A stretch of 63,303 nt of DNA from Muribaculaceae bacterium (GCA_029060725.1 JAIDTL010000005.1:1-63303); one strand, 5' to 3'. Shown: positions 8,566 to 18,459, counted from the stretch's first letter. The notes: a model not told the origin generated them from the letters alone. Translations and numbers: made by a program.

Positions 8566-10018
8566 GATATTATCGCTTTTATTCATGATGCTTCTTTGCA
8601 CACAGTTCGCCTCAGCTGTGAAGCTTACCTTACAGAAGACAATCGAGATGGCCAACGACTCTTCTCTGACCGCCTTCCGCTACCGCAACATGTGTCAGGC
8701 AAGTTATTGGCAATACGTCAGTTTCAGGGCCGGACGACTTCCTAGCCTCTCGCTCCACCTGACTCCGGCCAGCTACAACCGATACATGACACAGCGGTAC
8801 GATTCGGAAAACAACATCGATGTCTTCCGTCAGCAACAGATGTTCAGCGCGGCAGGTTCACTAGAGGTAGCGCAGAACTTCGATCTCCTCGGCGGCTCCT
8901 TCTATCTTGAGACCGGACTGGAATACATGCGCAATTTCGGAGCAAACAGTTTTACACAGTTTTCATCCGTCCCTGTCCGTCTCGGATACCGCCAGAGCCT
9001 TATCGGATTCAACGCCTTCAAATGGGAGCGTAAGATAGAGCCGCTGAAATTCGAGAAGGCTAAGAAGGAATTGGCCTACAATATGGAGGCCGTAAGCGAA
9101 CAGGCCGTAGGATACTTCTTCGCACTTGCCCTCGCGCAGGCCGAACACAGGCTTGCGGAAGAGAATGTGGCATCTTCCGACACCCTTTACGCCATTGCGG
9201 AGCGCCGCTTTAGGATCGCCTCAATCTCCAAGGCTGAACTTCTGACCCTCGAACTCGACAGAGTCAACGCCAGAAACACTCTTGAGAACGCCCGCATAGC
9301 GTTGAAACGAGCCATGTTCTCACTTGCCACATACCTCGGAATGGACAAGAACAGCGAGATAGAGCTTGAACTTCCGGCACGTCCGGACATCACCGTAATT
9401 CCATCAGAGACGGCCCTCTCTATGGCCAAGGCCAACAACCCCACACTACTCGGTCACCGACAGACCATACTTGAGTGGGAACGTGAACTGAGCCGTGCGA
9501 AGACTGAGTCCCGATTCAACGCGTCGGTAAATGCCTCTGTGGGTTTCAATCAGGTGGCTGACCGCCTTTCGGGCGCATACCGTGACCCGTTGCGGCAGGA
9601 TATCGTGGCAGTGCAGCTGACGGTACCCCTCGTGGACTGGGGTGTGAGGAAGGGAAAGGTGAATATGGCCCGAAACAATCTCAACGTATCCGAGATAGCC
9701 GCCCGGCAGGAGGAACTGACGGTGGAGGAAGACATACTGATGACGCTAAGCGACTACAACGCCCGCCAGAAATTGATAGCCTCAGCCGCCGAGGCACTCG
9801 ACCTCGCTGAGATGGCTTACGGTCAGACCATGCAGCGCTTCATCATCGGAAAGGCAGATCTCAACACCATCACCCTCTCGCTCCAGCGCCGTCAGGAAGC
9901 CTCTAAGAACTATATCTCCGCCCTCCAGAACTTCTGGCTCAGCCACTACAAGATCCGCCGTCTTACCCTCTACGACTTCGACCGCGGGCTACCCATCGTA
10001 GACGCGCTGGAGCTTTAA
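8552..10018 (+). CDS. TolC-family outer membrane efflux protein
   Basis: 488 residues with a signal peptide (MKTIRILSLLFMMLLCTQFASA) and two OEP-type helical repeats. Its start overlaps the upstream permease gene by 14 bp, so the two are tightly coupled. It would form the outer-membrane channel that receives substrates from the adaptor and permeases encoded alongside. The family is clear from heptad-rich segments such as LTLELDRVNARNTLENARIAL and the C-terminal IGKADLNTITLSLQRRQEA. The substrate range cannot be inferred. Confidence 0.9.
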   Translation: MKTIRILSLLFMMLLCTQFASAVKLTLQKTIEMANDSSLTAFRYRNMCQASYWQYVSFRAGRLPSLSLHLTPASYNRYMTQRYDSENNIDVFRQQQMFSAAGSLEVAQNFDLLGGSFYLETGLEYMRNFGANSFTQFSSVPVRLGYRQSLIGFNAFKWERKIEPLKFEKAKKELAYNMEAVSEQAVGYFFALALAQAEHRLAEENVASSDTLYAIAERRFRIASISKAELLTLELDRVNARNTLENARIALKRAMFSLATYLGMDKNSEIELELPARPDITVIPSETALSMAKANNPTLLGHRQTILEWERELSRAKTESRFNASVNASVGFNQVADRLSGAYRDPLRQDIVAVQLTVPLVDWGVRKGKVNMARNNLNVSEIAARQEELTVEEDILMTLSDYNARQKLIASAAEALDLAEMAYGQTMQRFIIGKADLNTITLSLQRRQEASKNYISALQNFWLSHYKIRRLTLYDFDRGLPIVDALEL

Positions 10019-10090
10019 GTTGTAGGTTGTAAGTTATAGGATTTATAGGACTTAAATAATTGATCATTAATAATTAATCATTTATCATTG
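10019..10090. repeat. Short-word repeat spacer between tolC-like and RND genes
   Basis: An AT-rich spacer built of near-repeated words: TTGTAGGTTGTAAGTTATAGG followed by ATCATTAATAATTAATCAT. Similar but locus-specific word repeats occur in many other spacers of this window (see findings). Confidence 0.5.
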
Positions 10091-10092
10091 GA

Positions 10093-13000
10093 TTGAAGTC
10101 TTTCAACATAATAGTCATATTCATCGCGATCGCCCTCGTCGGGTGCGCCCTGCTTCCGCTGCTTCCCGTGAAGCTGATGCCGTCGCAGACGCTTCCCTCA
10201 ATCAACGTCGGCTACTTGATGCAAGGAGCATCCCCCGCCACGGTGGAGGCGGAGGTGACATCACGTCTTGAGTCGGCATTAGCAACGATGAGCGGAGTGA
10301 AGGGACTCTCCTCTAAATCCTATTCCGGAGGGGGACGGATCTCCGTGGAACTCGACCGCCATGCCGACATCGAGAAAAAACGATTCGAAGTGTCTGCCAT
10401 CGTCCGCCAGATATGGAGCGAGCTTCCCGAAGGGGTAAGCTATCCCTCGATCTCCGTCCGCACCGCATCCAAGGAAGGGAGCGGTCCCTTCATGGCTTTC
10501 ACCCTCAATGCCCACGCCAACCCCGCTGACATACTGGCTTACGGCGAGGAAAACCTCCGTCCGCTACTCGCCGGCATAGACGGAATTGCCGACGTGAGCC
10601 TCAACGGCGCACGACCGATGGAATGGAAGCTGACCTACGACATCGACCGCCTCTCGGCACTCGGACTCACACCTTCTGACCTACGCACCGCCATATCTAC
10701 CCACCTCGGAAACAGGCATCTCGGAATGTCGGAGATAGAAGGGGACGGATATTTAGGAGTGGTGCTCAGATCAGACGAAGAAGACGGGATCTTCAATCCG
10801 TCAGACATAGCCGTTCCTCTGAAGACCGGAGGATACGTCAGTCTGGACAAACTCGTCGAGGCTGTCCACACGGAGGCAAGGGCGAAGAGCCATTTCCGCA
10901 TCAACGGACTCAACTCCATCTACGTCTACATCACCGCAGAGGAAACCGCAAACCAGCTCGAGCTCGCAAACAGTATCGAGGATGAAATAGCCGGATTCAA
11001 GACCACAGTTCCCCGGGGCTATATGATCTCCAAGGCCTTCGACTCCACTGAAAACATCCGCGAGGAACTCGACAAGATATATTTCCGGACAGGACTGACA
11101 GTCGTCATTCTGTTGCTTTTCGTAGCACTCGTATCCCTCAGCCTCCGATATATGCTGCTCATCACGATAAGCCTCGCTATAAATCTTGCGGTGGCATTTA
11201 CCTTCTACTGGTTAGCAGGTATAGAGATACAGCTCTACTCGCTTGCCGGAATCACTATCTCGCTCAACCTCATCATCGACAACCTCATAGTGATGACCGA
11301 TCACTTCACGCGCCACCGAGACCGGAGGGCCTTCACGTCTATCTTGGCGGCAACGCTGACCACCATTGGCGCACTCTCCGTAGTATTCTTCCTCGACGAG
11401 CGCACGCGCCTAAGCCTCGTTGACTTCGTCAACGTCATCATTATCAACCTCTCAGTGTCGCTGGCGGTGGCACTCTTTCTGGTTCCGGCCCTTGCGGAGC
11501 GGCTCGGAGTTGTACTAAAGCAGAAATCCAGCCACATGAAGAAATTGCGTCGGCACATATCCGTCGCCCTTTCGCGCGGCTATGCATGGACGCTGCGCAT
11601 GACTCTGCGCATCCGGGTGCTCTTCATCATCCTTGTGGCCGGCGCATTCGGATGGAGCGTCTACATATTCGCTACGAAGGTATACAACGGCGAATACTGG
11701 GATCGCGACCGAGGCGAACCCGTACTGCAGATCTACGCCACACTTCCTAACGGAGCTACCATAGAGCAGATGGACGCTCTCATCCGAAAGATGGAGGCAT
11801 TCCTCGCCGGGTGGTCGGAGATACGCCAGTTTCAGACCAATGTGCAGAGCGCGCGCCGTGCAAGCATCTCCGTATACTTCACCAAGGAGAACCGCTCGAA
11901 CGGTTTTCCATACCGCCTCAAAAGCGAGGTGGTCGGCAAGGCCCTGACCTTAGGCGGCGGGAGCTGGTCAGTCTTCGGACTCGACGACATGGGCTTCAGC
12001 AACGACGTCCGCGAGGGTGCGGGAAGCTACCGCGTGAAACTGACCGGCTACAACTACGATGAACTCTCGGAGTGGGCCTACCGGCTGCGCGACACGCTTC
12101 TGACACACCGTCGGATAAAGGAAGTGACGGTGGCTTCCGAATTCTCCAACTGGAAGGACGACTACACGGAGTTCGAGATACGGATAGACCGCGAGCGACT
12201 TGCAGCCCTCGGAGTCTCCGCAACTCAGCTCTTTGCGGCAGTGGAGCCTACGTTCGGAGTGGAGATGCATGCCGGGACACTTGCGACCGACAGAGGCAGC
12301 GAACGGATATGCCTCTATTCTGCACAGGGATCTCGCTACGACATCTTCACGCTCATGCACCAGCCCTTTGAGGCCGGAGGACATACTTTTACCTTAAGCG
12401 ACGTAGGCACGTTCGAGAAGCACCAGGCACCGAAGGAGATCGTGAAGCGCAACCAGGAATATGAAATGTGCCTTCAGTATGAATATATCGGCTCCCCGAA
12501 ACAGGGTGAGAGGGTACTGACACGTGACCTCGAGACCATCAATGCGCTGATGCCTGCCGGATACAAAGCAACAGACGAGAAGCAGCAGTGGAGAGAGAAA
12601 GATGATAAGGAGAAATACTGGCTTTTAGGACTTGTGGTCGCCATCATCTTCTTCATCTCCGCCATACTCTTCAATTCGCTACGCCAGCCCTTCGCCATCA
12701 TCTTCATGATACCGATATCGCTGATCGGTGTGTTCTTTACCTTCTACGCATTCCGTTTGAAGTTCGACCAGGGAGGTTTCGCCTCGATGATCCTGCTTGC
12801 CGGCATCACGGTCAACGCCGCCATTTACCTGATAAGCGAATACAACTCCCTGTGCCGTCGCTTTCCCAAGGCGGCGCGTCTGAGGCTCTACCTGCGGGCC
12901 ACCCGCATCAAGATAGTTCCTATACTGCTTACGGTGATCTCAACTGTCCTCGGCTTCATCCCCTTCCTGATCGGTACCTCTAAGGAATCATTCTGGTATC

Positions 13001-13131
13001 CTCTGGCGGCAGGCACCATAGGAGGTCTCTTCGTTTCCATTCTCGCAGTCCTCCTCTTCCTTCCCATTCTGCTTTTGCCTCGGGGAAAAAGAATGCCTCT
13101 ATTGATATTCAGACTTTTCAAAAAACTATGA
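10093..13131 (+). CDS. RND efflux permease, second of two in the operon
   Basis: 1012 residues starting at TTG (MKSFNIIVIFIAIALVGC). No ATG fits, and a stop lies in frame 18 bp upstream. The RND fold is shown by LLPVKLMPSQTLPSINVGY in TM1/porter and by periodic hydrophobic helices. The TM4 relay is NLIIDNLIVM (near residue 395): again one Asp followed by Asn, and the TM10 Lys position is Asn (ITVNAAIYL). It belongs to the divergent class that pairs with a second permease in Bacteroidota operons. Separated from the TolC gene by a 74-bp repeat-word spacer, it probably shares the operon. Substrate unknown. Confidence 0.88.
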   Translation: MKSFNIIVIFIAIALVGCALLPLLPVKLMPSQTLPSINVGYLMQGASPATVEAEVTSRLESALATMSGVKGLSSKSYSGGGRISVELDRHADIEKKRFEVSAIVRQIWSELPEGVSYPSISVRTASKEGSGPFMAFTLNAHANPADILAYGEENLRPLLAGIDGIADVSLNGARPMEWKLTYDIDRLSALGLTPSDLRTAISTHLGNRHLGMSEIEGDGYLGVVLRSDEEDGIFNPSDIAVPLKTGGYVSLDKLVEAVHTEARAKSHFRINGLNSIYVYITAEETANQLELANSIEDEIAGFKTTVPRGYMISKAFDSTENIREELDKIYFRTGLTVVILLLFVALVSLSLRYMLLITISLAINLAVAFTFYWLAGIEIQLYSLAGITISLNLIIDNLIVMTDHFTRHRDRRAFTSILAATLTTIGALSVVFFLDERTRLSLVDFVNVIIINLSVSLAVALFLVPALAERLGVVLKQKSSHMKKLRRHISVALSRGYAWTLRMTLRIRVLFIILVAGAFGWSVYIFATKVYNGEYWDRDRGEPVLQIYATLPNGATIEQMDALIRKMEAFLAGWSEIRQFQTNVQSARRASISVYFTKENRSNGFPYRLKSEVVGKALTLGGGSWSVFGLDDMGFSNDVREGAGSYRVKLTGYNYDELSEWAYRLRDTLLTHRRIKEVTVASEFSNWKDDYTEFEIRIDRERLAALGVSATQLFAAVEPTFGVEMHAGTLATDRGSERICLYSAQGSRYDIFTLMHQPFEAGGHTFTLSDVGTFEKHQAPKEIVKRNQEYEMCLQYEYIGSPKQGERVLTRDLETINALMPAGYKATDEKQQWREKDDKEKYWLLGLVVAIIFFISAILFNSLRQPFAIIFMIPISLIGVFFTFYAFRLKFDQGGFASMILLAGITVNAAIYLISEYNSLCRRFPKAARLRLYLRATRIKIVPILLTVISTVLGFIPFLIGTSKESFWYPLAAGTIGGLFVSILAVLLFLPILLLPRGKRMPLLIFRLFKKL

Positions 13132-13168
13132 TTATTCGGTATTACTTATATATATTCGCAGCCTGTTA

Positions 13169-13198
13169 GAAAACCCAGTTACGCTTGACTGAGTTTTC
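13169..13198 (+). terminator. Hairpin after the first efflux operon
   Basis: Arms GAAAACCCAGT (13169-13179) and ACTGAGTTTTC (13188-13198) pair with one mismatch around an 8-nt loop, 38 bp after the RND stop. There is no clean T-run, so it is a weak intrinsic terminator or an RNA-stabilising hairpin. Confidence 0.45.
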
Positions 13199-13311
13199 CA
13201 GTGACATAAGACAAGCTTAGTAAATGAAAAAATACGGAATACTTAAATCTGTGATTTGTGGAATGCTGCCGGATTTTTAACTCTACATATTCTCTGAATA
13301 GTTACAAAAGT

Positions 13312-13342
13312 TTGCGTATTATTATAAAAATGATTAAATTTG
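13312..13342 (+). promoter_or_regulatory. Consensus promoter of the threonine operon
   Basis: TTG at 13312-13314, a 20-bp spacer and TAAATTTG at 13335-13342 match the Bacteroidota consensus. The start codon follows 24 bp after the box, leaving no room for a peptide-leader attenuator. Upstream in-frame ATGs of thrA lie before or within this promoter and are therefore not used. Confidence 0.78.
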
Positions 13343-13365
13343 CGACTTTAAACGACAATAACAAT

Positions 13366-15795
13366 ATGAAGGTACTGAAATTCGGAGGTTCTTCTGTAGG
13401 TTCTTATGAGAGCCTTACGAATCTAAAAAAAATAGTGGAGGGGCAGGATTCCCCTTCTATCGTTGTGGTGAGTGCACTCGGTGGAGTCACTGATTTGCTT
13501 TTGAATACGGCTAATCTTGCCACTTCCGGCGATCCCGCATATAAAGAAGGACTTGACAAGCTTTATAGGCGTCATCATGACCTTATCAGAAGCATCATCA
13601 CAGACGGGCTGGAAGAATTGATAGAAGAAATAGATGTCCTTCTTGCAGAAATAGCTTCAATCTATCATGGTCTTTCGCTGATAAAAGACATAAGCGAGAA
13701 GACTCGGGCGCTGATCGTCAGCTATGGTGAGCGTCTGAGTTCAAGGATCGTCTCAAGGCTTATTGCCGGCTCAGAACTTCATGATTCGCGTGATTTTATC
13801 AAGACTGAGAATAAACATAATAGGGTGCTCCTTGCTTCTGAACTCACTCAAAAATTAGTGAAAGAAGAATTTGGCAAGCATGTCAAAGGAATTCATATCG
13901 TGCCAGGGTTTATTTCTACCGACGCCCATACTGGAGATGTGTCCAATTTAGGGCGAGGAGGCAGCGACTATACTGCCTCTATAATAGCAGCCACGCTTGA
14001 TGCTGATGTGCTTGAAATATGGACTGACGTAGATGGATTCATGACAGCCGATCCCCGCGTAATCCCGACGGCTTACACCATCAATTCTCTCACTTATCTT
14101 GAGGCGATGGAGCTTTCCAACTTTGGTGCCAAGGTGATCTATCCTCCTACTATATATCCTGTTTGCGTAAAAAATATCCCAATTTTAGTAAAGAATACCT
14201 TTAATCCCGATGGTCCTGGGTCCGTAATACGCGCTCATATTGAAGACGACAGCAAGCCGATCAAGGGTATTTCGAGCATCAGCGGCACTTCGCTGATTAC
14301 GGTGACAGGATTGTCGATGGTCGGCGTTATTGGTGTCAACCGTAGGATATTCTCTGCTCTTGCTGACAATGGGATATCTGTCTTTCTCGTCTCTCAGGCA
14401 TCTTCTGAAAATTCTACTTCTGTCGGTGTCCGTGATGTGGATGCCGAAGAAGCAGTGCGTGTGCTTAATCATGAATTTGAGAAGGAAATAGCTACAGGAG
14501 CGATGAATCCAATGTTCTTGGAGAAAGGTCTGGCTACTATCGCTATTGTAGGCGAGAATATGAAGCATACTCCGGGCATTGCCGGTAAGCTTTTCGGTAC
14601 TCTTGGCAGAAGTGGCATCAGCGTGATAGCATGTGCTCAGGGTGCAAGTGAGACTAACATTTCGTTTGTTGTCGACGGACGTTTTCTACGCAAGTCGCTC
14701 AATGTGATCCACGACTCATTCTTCCTTAGCGAATATAAGGAACTGAATCTGTTTATCTGTGGCATTGGAACTGTAGGGGGAATGCTAATTGAGCAGATTG
14801 CCTCGCAGAAGGCTGAATTGATGAAGACGCATAGGTTAAAGCTCAATGTAGTAGGGATAGCATCAAGCAGAAAGGCTATTTTCTCAAGGGATGGAATAGA
14901 TTTGCTCAATTATCGTGAGATTCTTGAGAAAGATGGAATTAAGAGCAATCCTGATAAATTGCGTGAAGAAGTGATCGGCATGAATATCTTCAACAGTGTT
15001 TTTGTCGACTGCACTGCGTCGAAGGAGATTGCGCAACTTTATCAGACTTTCCTGGAGCATAACATAAGTGTTGTCGCCGCGAATAAGGTGGCAGCTTCAA
15101 GTTCGTTTGATATATATAGGACTCTCAAAGATACAGCTTTGAGCCGAGGTGTCAAATATCTATATGAAACAAATGTCGGGGCAGGATTGCCAATAATCGG
15201 CACTATCAACGACCTTCGTTCTTCAGGCGACCGCATACTGAAGATTGAAGCTGTGCTAAGCGGCACGTTGAATTTTATTTTCAATGCCATTTCGGCAGAA
15301 GTGCCGTTCTCGGAGACTGTGCGTCTTGCCAAAGAACTTGGATATAGCGAGCCGGATCCTCGTATTGATCTCAGTGGTGTCGACGTGATGCGTAAGCTCG
15401 TCATCCTTACTCGAGAAGGAGGCTATAATGTAGAGCAAGAGGAAGTAGAGCGAAATCTGTTTATTCCCGAAGATCTCCTCAATGGGACTATTGAAGACTT
15501 TTGGCAGCATTTGCCAGACCTTGATGCTGACTTTGAAGAGCGTCGTAAGGTGCTTGAGGCGGAAGGAAAGCGTTGGCGTTTTGTGGCGAGAATGGAGAAG
15601 GGCAAGATGTCGATTGGTCTTAAGGCTGTAGATTCCTCACATCCTTTCTATGAATTGGAAGGGTCTAACAATATAGTGATGCTTACTACGGAGCGATATA
15701 AGGAATATCCGATGCTAATTCAAGGATATGGAGCCGGAGCAGCAGTGACAGCGGCAGGAGTCTTTGCAAATATTATCTCAATAGCCAACAACTGA
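13366..15795 (+). CDS. thrA: Bifunctional aspartokinase / homoserine dehydrogenase I
   Basis: 809 residues from the ATG at 13366, chosen because MKVLKFGGSSVGS is the canonical aspartokinase N-terminus and the promoter box lies just upstream. The N-terminal half is the kinase (KFGGSSVGS, later GRGGSDYTASI), followed by two ACT regulatory domains. The C-terminal half, from about residue 460, is homoserine dehydrogenase (FICGIGTVGG nucleotide-binding loop; NVGAGLPIIGT; GTLNFIFN). It catalyses aspartate to aspartyl phosphate and aspartate semialdehyde to homoserine. The ACT domains suggest threonine feedback control. Its stop overlaps the next start as TGATG. Confidence 0.95.
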   Translation: MKVLKFGGSSVGSYESLTNLKKIVEGQDSPSIVVVSALGGVTDLLLNTANLATSGDPAYKEGLDKLYRRHHDLIRSIITDGLEELIEEIDVLLAEIASIYHGLSLIKDISEKTRALIVSYGERLSSRIVSRLIAGSELHDSRDFIKTENKHNRVLLASELTQKLVKEEFGKHVKGIHIVPGFISTDAHTGDVSNLGRGGSDYTASIIAATLDADVLEIWTDVDGFMTADPRVIPTAYTINSLTYLEAMELSNFGAKVIYPPTIYPVCVKNIPILVKNTFNPDGPGSVIRAHIEDDSKPIKGISSISGTSLITVTGLSMVGVIGVNRRIFSALADNGISVFLVSQASSENSTSVGVRDVDAEEAVRVLNHEFEKEIATGAMNPMFLEKGLATIAIVGENMKHTPGIAGKLFGTLGRSGISVIACAQGASETNISFVVDGRFLRKSLNVIHDSFFLSEYKELNLFICGIGTVGGMLIEQIASQKAELMKTHRLKLNVVGIASSRKAIFSRDGIDLLNYREILEKDGIKSNPDKLREEVIGMNIFNSVFVDCTASKEIAQLYQTFLEHNISVVAANKVAASSSFDIYRTLKDTALSRGVKYLYETNVGAGLPIIGTINDLRSSGDRILKIEAVLSGTLNFIFNAISAEVPFSETVRLAKELGYSEPDPRIDLSGVDVMRKLVILTREGGYNVEQEEVERNLFIPEDLLNGTIEDFWQHLPDLDADFEERRKVLEAEGKRWRFVARMEKGKMSIGLKAVDSSHPFYELEGSNNIVMLTTERYKEYPMLIQGYGAGAAVTAAGVFANIISIANN

Positions 15796-17036
15796 TGAAG
15801 CATATAATAATATTAGGTGATGGGATGAGCGATCACCCTGTAGGGCGTATAGGTGGAAAAACACCTCTCGAGTATGCCTCTACTCCGGCTTTCGACGAGC
15901 TGGCAAAGATGGGGCGTTCGGGATCGCTTGTCACTATCCCTGAGGGACTCCAACCCGGAAGCGAGGTTGCAAATGCTACGATCCTGGGCTATGACATGAC
16001 TAAAGTGTATGAAGGTCGTGGACCTCTCGAAGCTGCAAGCATCGGGTATGATCTCGCTCCCGATGAATTGGCGTTGAGATGCAATGTCATCACTCTTTCC
16101 GACGGAAAGATTATGAATCATCATGGTGGTCATCTGACCACTGAGGAAGGTCGGGAATTGATAACGTTCCTGAATAAAAATCTGGGTTCCGACAAAGTGA
16201 AGTTTATTCCCGGCATCCAATATCGTCATCTTCTTATCATAAAAGGTGGCAGTAAATACATCGAGTGTGCTCCCCCTCATGACCATCCGAATGAAGCATG
16301 GGCTGATCTTCTCGTGCGCCCTATAGAGAATGCTCCGGTGGAAGAAGGTAGGCTTACCCCCCGGGAAACTGCTGATCTTATTAACGAGCTAATATTGAAA
16401 TCACAGAAGCTGCTGGCGGATCATCCTTTTAATAAAGGAAGGAAGACTCCGGCAAATTCTATTTGGCCTTGGAGCGGTGGATATCGTCCTGCTATGCTTA
16501 CGCTTCAAGAAATGTTCCCTTCTATTAAGACGGGCGCTGTGATAACAGCCGTTGACCTTATAAGAGGAATTGGGAAATACGCCGGATTGACACCTATAGA
16601 TGTAAAAGGGGCAACGGGACTTGCGGATACTAATTATGAAGGGAAGGCAAACGCTGCTATTTCTGCATTGAGAGATACGGATTTCGTTTTTCTGCATGTG
16701 GAAGCTTCCGACGAAGCCGGCCACGATGGCGACTTAGATCTTAAGATTAAGACAATAGAAAATCTTGATCGTTGGATTGTCGGTCCTATTCTTGAAGAAG
16801 TGTCAAAGTGGGATGAGCCGGTGGCTATAGCGCTTATGCCTGATCATGCTACGCCTGTAGAGCTCAGGGTTCATAAAGGAGAGCCCGTGCCATTTACTAT
16901 TTGGTATAAAGGTATATCTCCCGACGAAGTTTCTTCCTATTCTGAGGCGACTTGTGCCAATGGCGCCTACGGCATATTGAAACTCGGAGAATTCATTCAA
17001 GAATTCATGAATTTGAAAAATCAAAAGCAAACTTAG
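15795..17036 (+). CDS. Phosphoglycerate-mutase-like protein, candidate homoserine kinase
   Basis: 413 residues of the archaeal-type cofactor-independent phosphoglycerate mutase superfamily: metal-site motifs GDGMSDHP (residues 8-15), HVEASDEAGHDGDL and MPDHATP. It sits between thrA and thrC with a 1-bp overlap to thrA. No conventional thrB is visible, and members in this position have been proposed as homoserine kinases, converting homoserine to O-phosphohomoserine. In related enzymes I recall an S in the N-x-S-x-LGYD motif, the phospho-acceptor serine. Here it reads NATILGYD, so Thr replaces Ser. Family assignment is firm. The kinase role is inferred from context. Confidence 0.82.
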   Translation: MKHIIILGDGMSDHPVGRIGGKTPLEYASTPAFDELAKMGRSGSLVTIPEGLQPGSEVANATILGYDMTKVYEGRGPLEAASIGYDLAPDELALRCNVITLSDGKIMNHHGGHLTTEEGRELITFLNKNLGSDKVKFIPGIQYRHLLIIKGGSKYIECAPPHDHPNEAWADLLVRPIENAPVEEGRLTPRETADLINELILKSQKLLADHPFNKGRKTPANSIWPWSGGYRPAMLTLQEMFPSIKTGAVITAVDLIRGIGKYAGLTPIDVKGATGLADTNYEGKANAAISALRDTDFVFLHVEASDEAGHDGDLDLKIKTIENLDRWIVGPILEEVSKWDEPVAIALMPDHATPVELRVHKGEPVPFTIWYKGISPDEVSSYSEATCANGAYGILKLGEFIQEFMNLKNQKQT

Positions 17037-17095
17037 TAATAGAGCATGCTCCGCATGCGCCAACGTGCGTATCAGCAAACTTAAATAATAATCTT

Positions 17096-18400
17096 ATGAA
17101 ATATTACAGCACCAACCATACAGTTCCTGAGGTGTCGCTTGGCGAAGCAGTAGTCAAAGGGCTCGCAGCAGACCGTGGTCTCTTTATGCCGGAAAGGATT
17201 GAGAAGTTGCCGAAAGAGTTTTTTGACAATATCGATAAGCTATCTTTGCAAGATATAGCAGTTAGGGTAGCTGAGTCTTTTTTCGGCGAGGATGTGGACC
17301 AGAAGGCTTTGGAAAAGATAGTGCGTGATACTCTTTCGTTTGATACTCCGGTGGTAAAGGTGGAGAAAGACATCTATAGTCTTGAACTATTCCATGGTCC
17401 TACTTTGGCATTTAAGGATGTCGGAGCTCGATTCATGGCTAGGTTGCTGCAGTATTTTATAAGCAAGAAGAGGGATGGAAAGACTGTCAATGTGCTTGTC
17501 GCTACAAGTGGCGACACCGGTTCGGCAGTAGCTAATGGCTTCCTTGGAGTGGATGGTATACGTGTATTTGTACTATATCCCAAAGGGAAGGTCAGTCCTA
17601 TTCAGGAATGTCAATTCACTACTCTTGGAAAGAATATCACGGCTATTGAAGTAGATGGAAACTTCGACGATTGTCAAAGGCTCGTGAAGAGTGCTTTCCT
17701 TGACGATGAACTTAATTCTAAGATGCTACTGACGTCGGCTAATTCGATTAATGTGGCTCGTTTCCTTCCTCAGGCTTTCTACTATTTCAGCGCATACGCC
17801 CAACTAAAGGCTTTGGGTAAGGAAGACGACATTGTAGTGTGCGTTCCGAGCGGGAATTTCGGCAATATTACTGCCGGACTTATTGCACACCGAATGGGTC
17901 TTCCAATTAAGAGATTTATTGCTGCCAACAACGCCAACGATATCTTCTATAATTATCTTCTTACCGGAGAATACAATCCCAAGGCAAGTGTTCAGACTCT
18001 CGCAAACGCAATGGACGTAGGAGATCCAAGCAATTTTGCCAGAGTCCTCGACCTCTATGCCGGAAAGCATGAAGTGATCGCTTCATTGATAAGCGGCACT
18101 ACTTTCAGTGATGCTGAGATAGCAGAGACTATGAAGGAGTGTTATGAAAAGACCGGTTATGTGCTCGATCCGCATGGAGCATGCGGATATTTGGCATTGA
18201 AGCAGCTATTGAAGGAAGGGGAGACCGGACTGTTTCTTGAGACAGCGCATCCGGCAAAATTCCACGATACCGTAGTAGAAATAATCGGCAAAGAAATTGC
18301 AATCCCGGAGCGTCTTCAGGAATTCATGAAAGGGGAGAAGCAATCGGTAGCTATGACATCTGAGTTTGCAGACTTCAAACGCTATTTGTTGAATATCTGA
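17096..18400 (+). CDS. thrC: Threonine synthase
   Basis: 434 residues from the ATG at 17096 (MKYYSTNHTVPEVSLGEAVVKGL), the family's usual start. An upstream in-frame extension overlaps the previous gene and does not look like ThrC. The PLP-binding lysine lies in GPTLAFKDVGARF, and the phosphate-binding loop is ATSGDTGSAVANGF. It converts O-phosphohomoserine to threonine and completes the pathway with thrA and the PGM-like gene. The 59-bp spacer contains a small GCATGC-TCC-GCATGC hairpin. Confidence 0.95.
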   Translation: MKYYSTNHTVPEVSLGEAVVKGLAADRGLFMPERIEKLPKEFFDNIDKLSLQDIAVRVAESFFGEDVDQKALEKIVRDTLSFDTPVVKVEKDIYSLELFHGPTLAFKDVGARFMARLLQYFISKKRDGKTVNVLVATSGDTGSAVANGFLGVDGIRVFVLYPKGKVSPIQECQFTTLGKNITAIEVDGNFDDCQRLVKSAFLDDELNSKMLLTSANSINVARFLPQAFYYFSAYAQLKALGKEDDIVVCVPSGNFGNITAGLIAHRMGLPIKRFIAANNANDIFYNYLLTGEYNPKASVQTLANAMDVGDPSNFARVLDLYAGKHEVIASLISGTTFSDAEIAETMKECYEKTGYVLDPHGACGYLALKQLLKEGETGLFLETAHPAKFHDTVVEIIGKEIAIPERLQEFMKGEKQSVAMTSEFADFKRYLLNI

Positions 18401-18414
18401 CTTGTCAACTATCA

Positions 18415-18459
18415 ATAACCTTGTAGGGACGCACGAGCCGTGCGTCCCTACAAGGTTAT
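18415..18459. terminator. Perfect 21-bp-arm palindrome between convergent genes
   Basis: Arms at 18415-18435 and 18439-18459 are perfect inverse complements around the loop AGC (core GTAGGGACGCACG / CGTGCGTCCCTAC). It lies between the convergent thrC and thioredoxin-like genes, so it can serve as a bidirectional terminator. The GC-rich perfect arms also resemble dispersed REP/MITE-like palindromes. Confidence 0.7.

Noticed and set aside
13258..13365. N-terminal extension of ThrA
   Set aside because: It runs through the promoter and lacks homology to the family. The ATG at 13366 gives the canonical start.
16952..17095. N-terminal extension of threonine synthase
   Set aside because: It overlaps the previous gene and a small hairpin. 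MKYYSTNH at 17096 is the family start.
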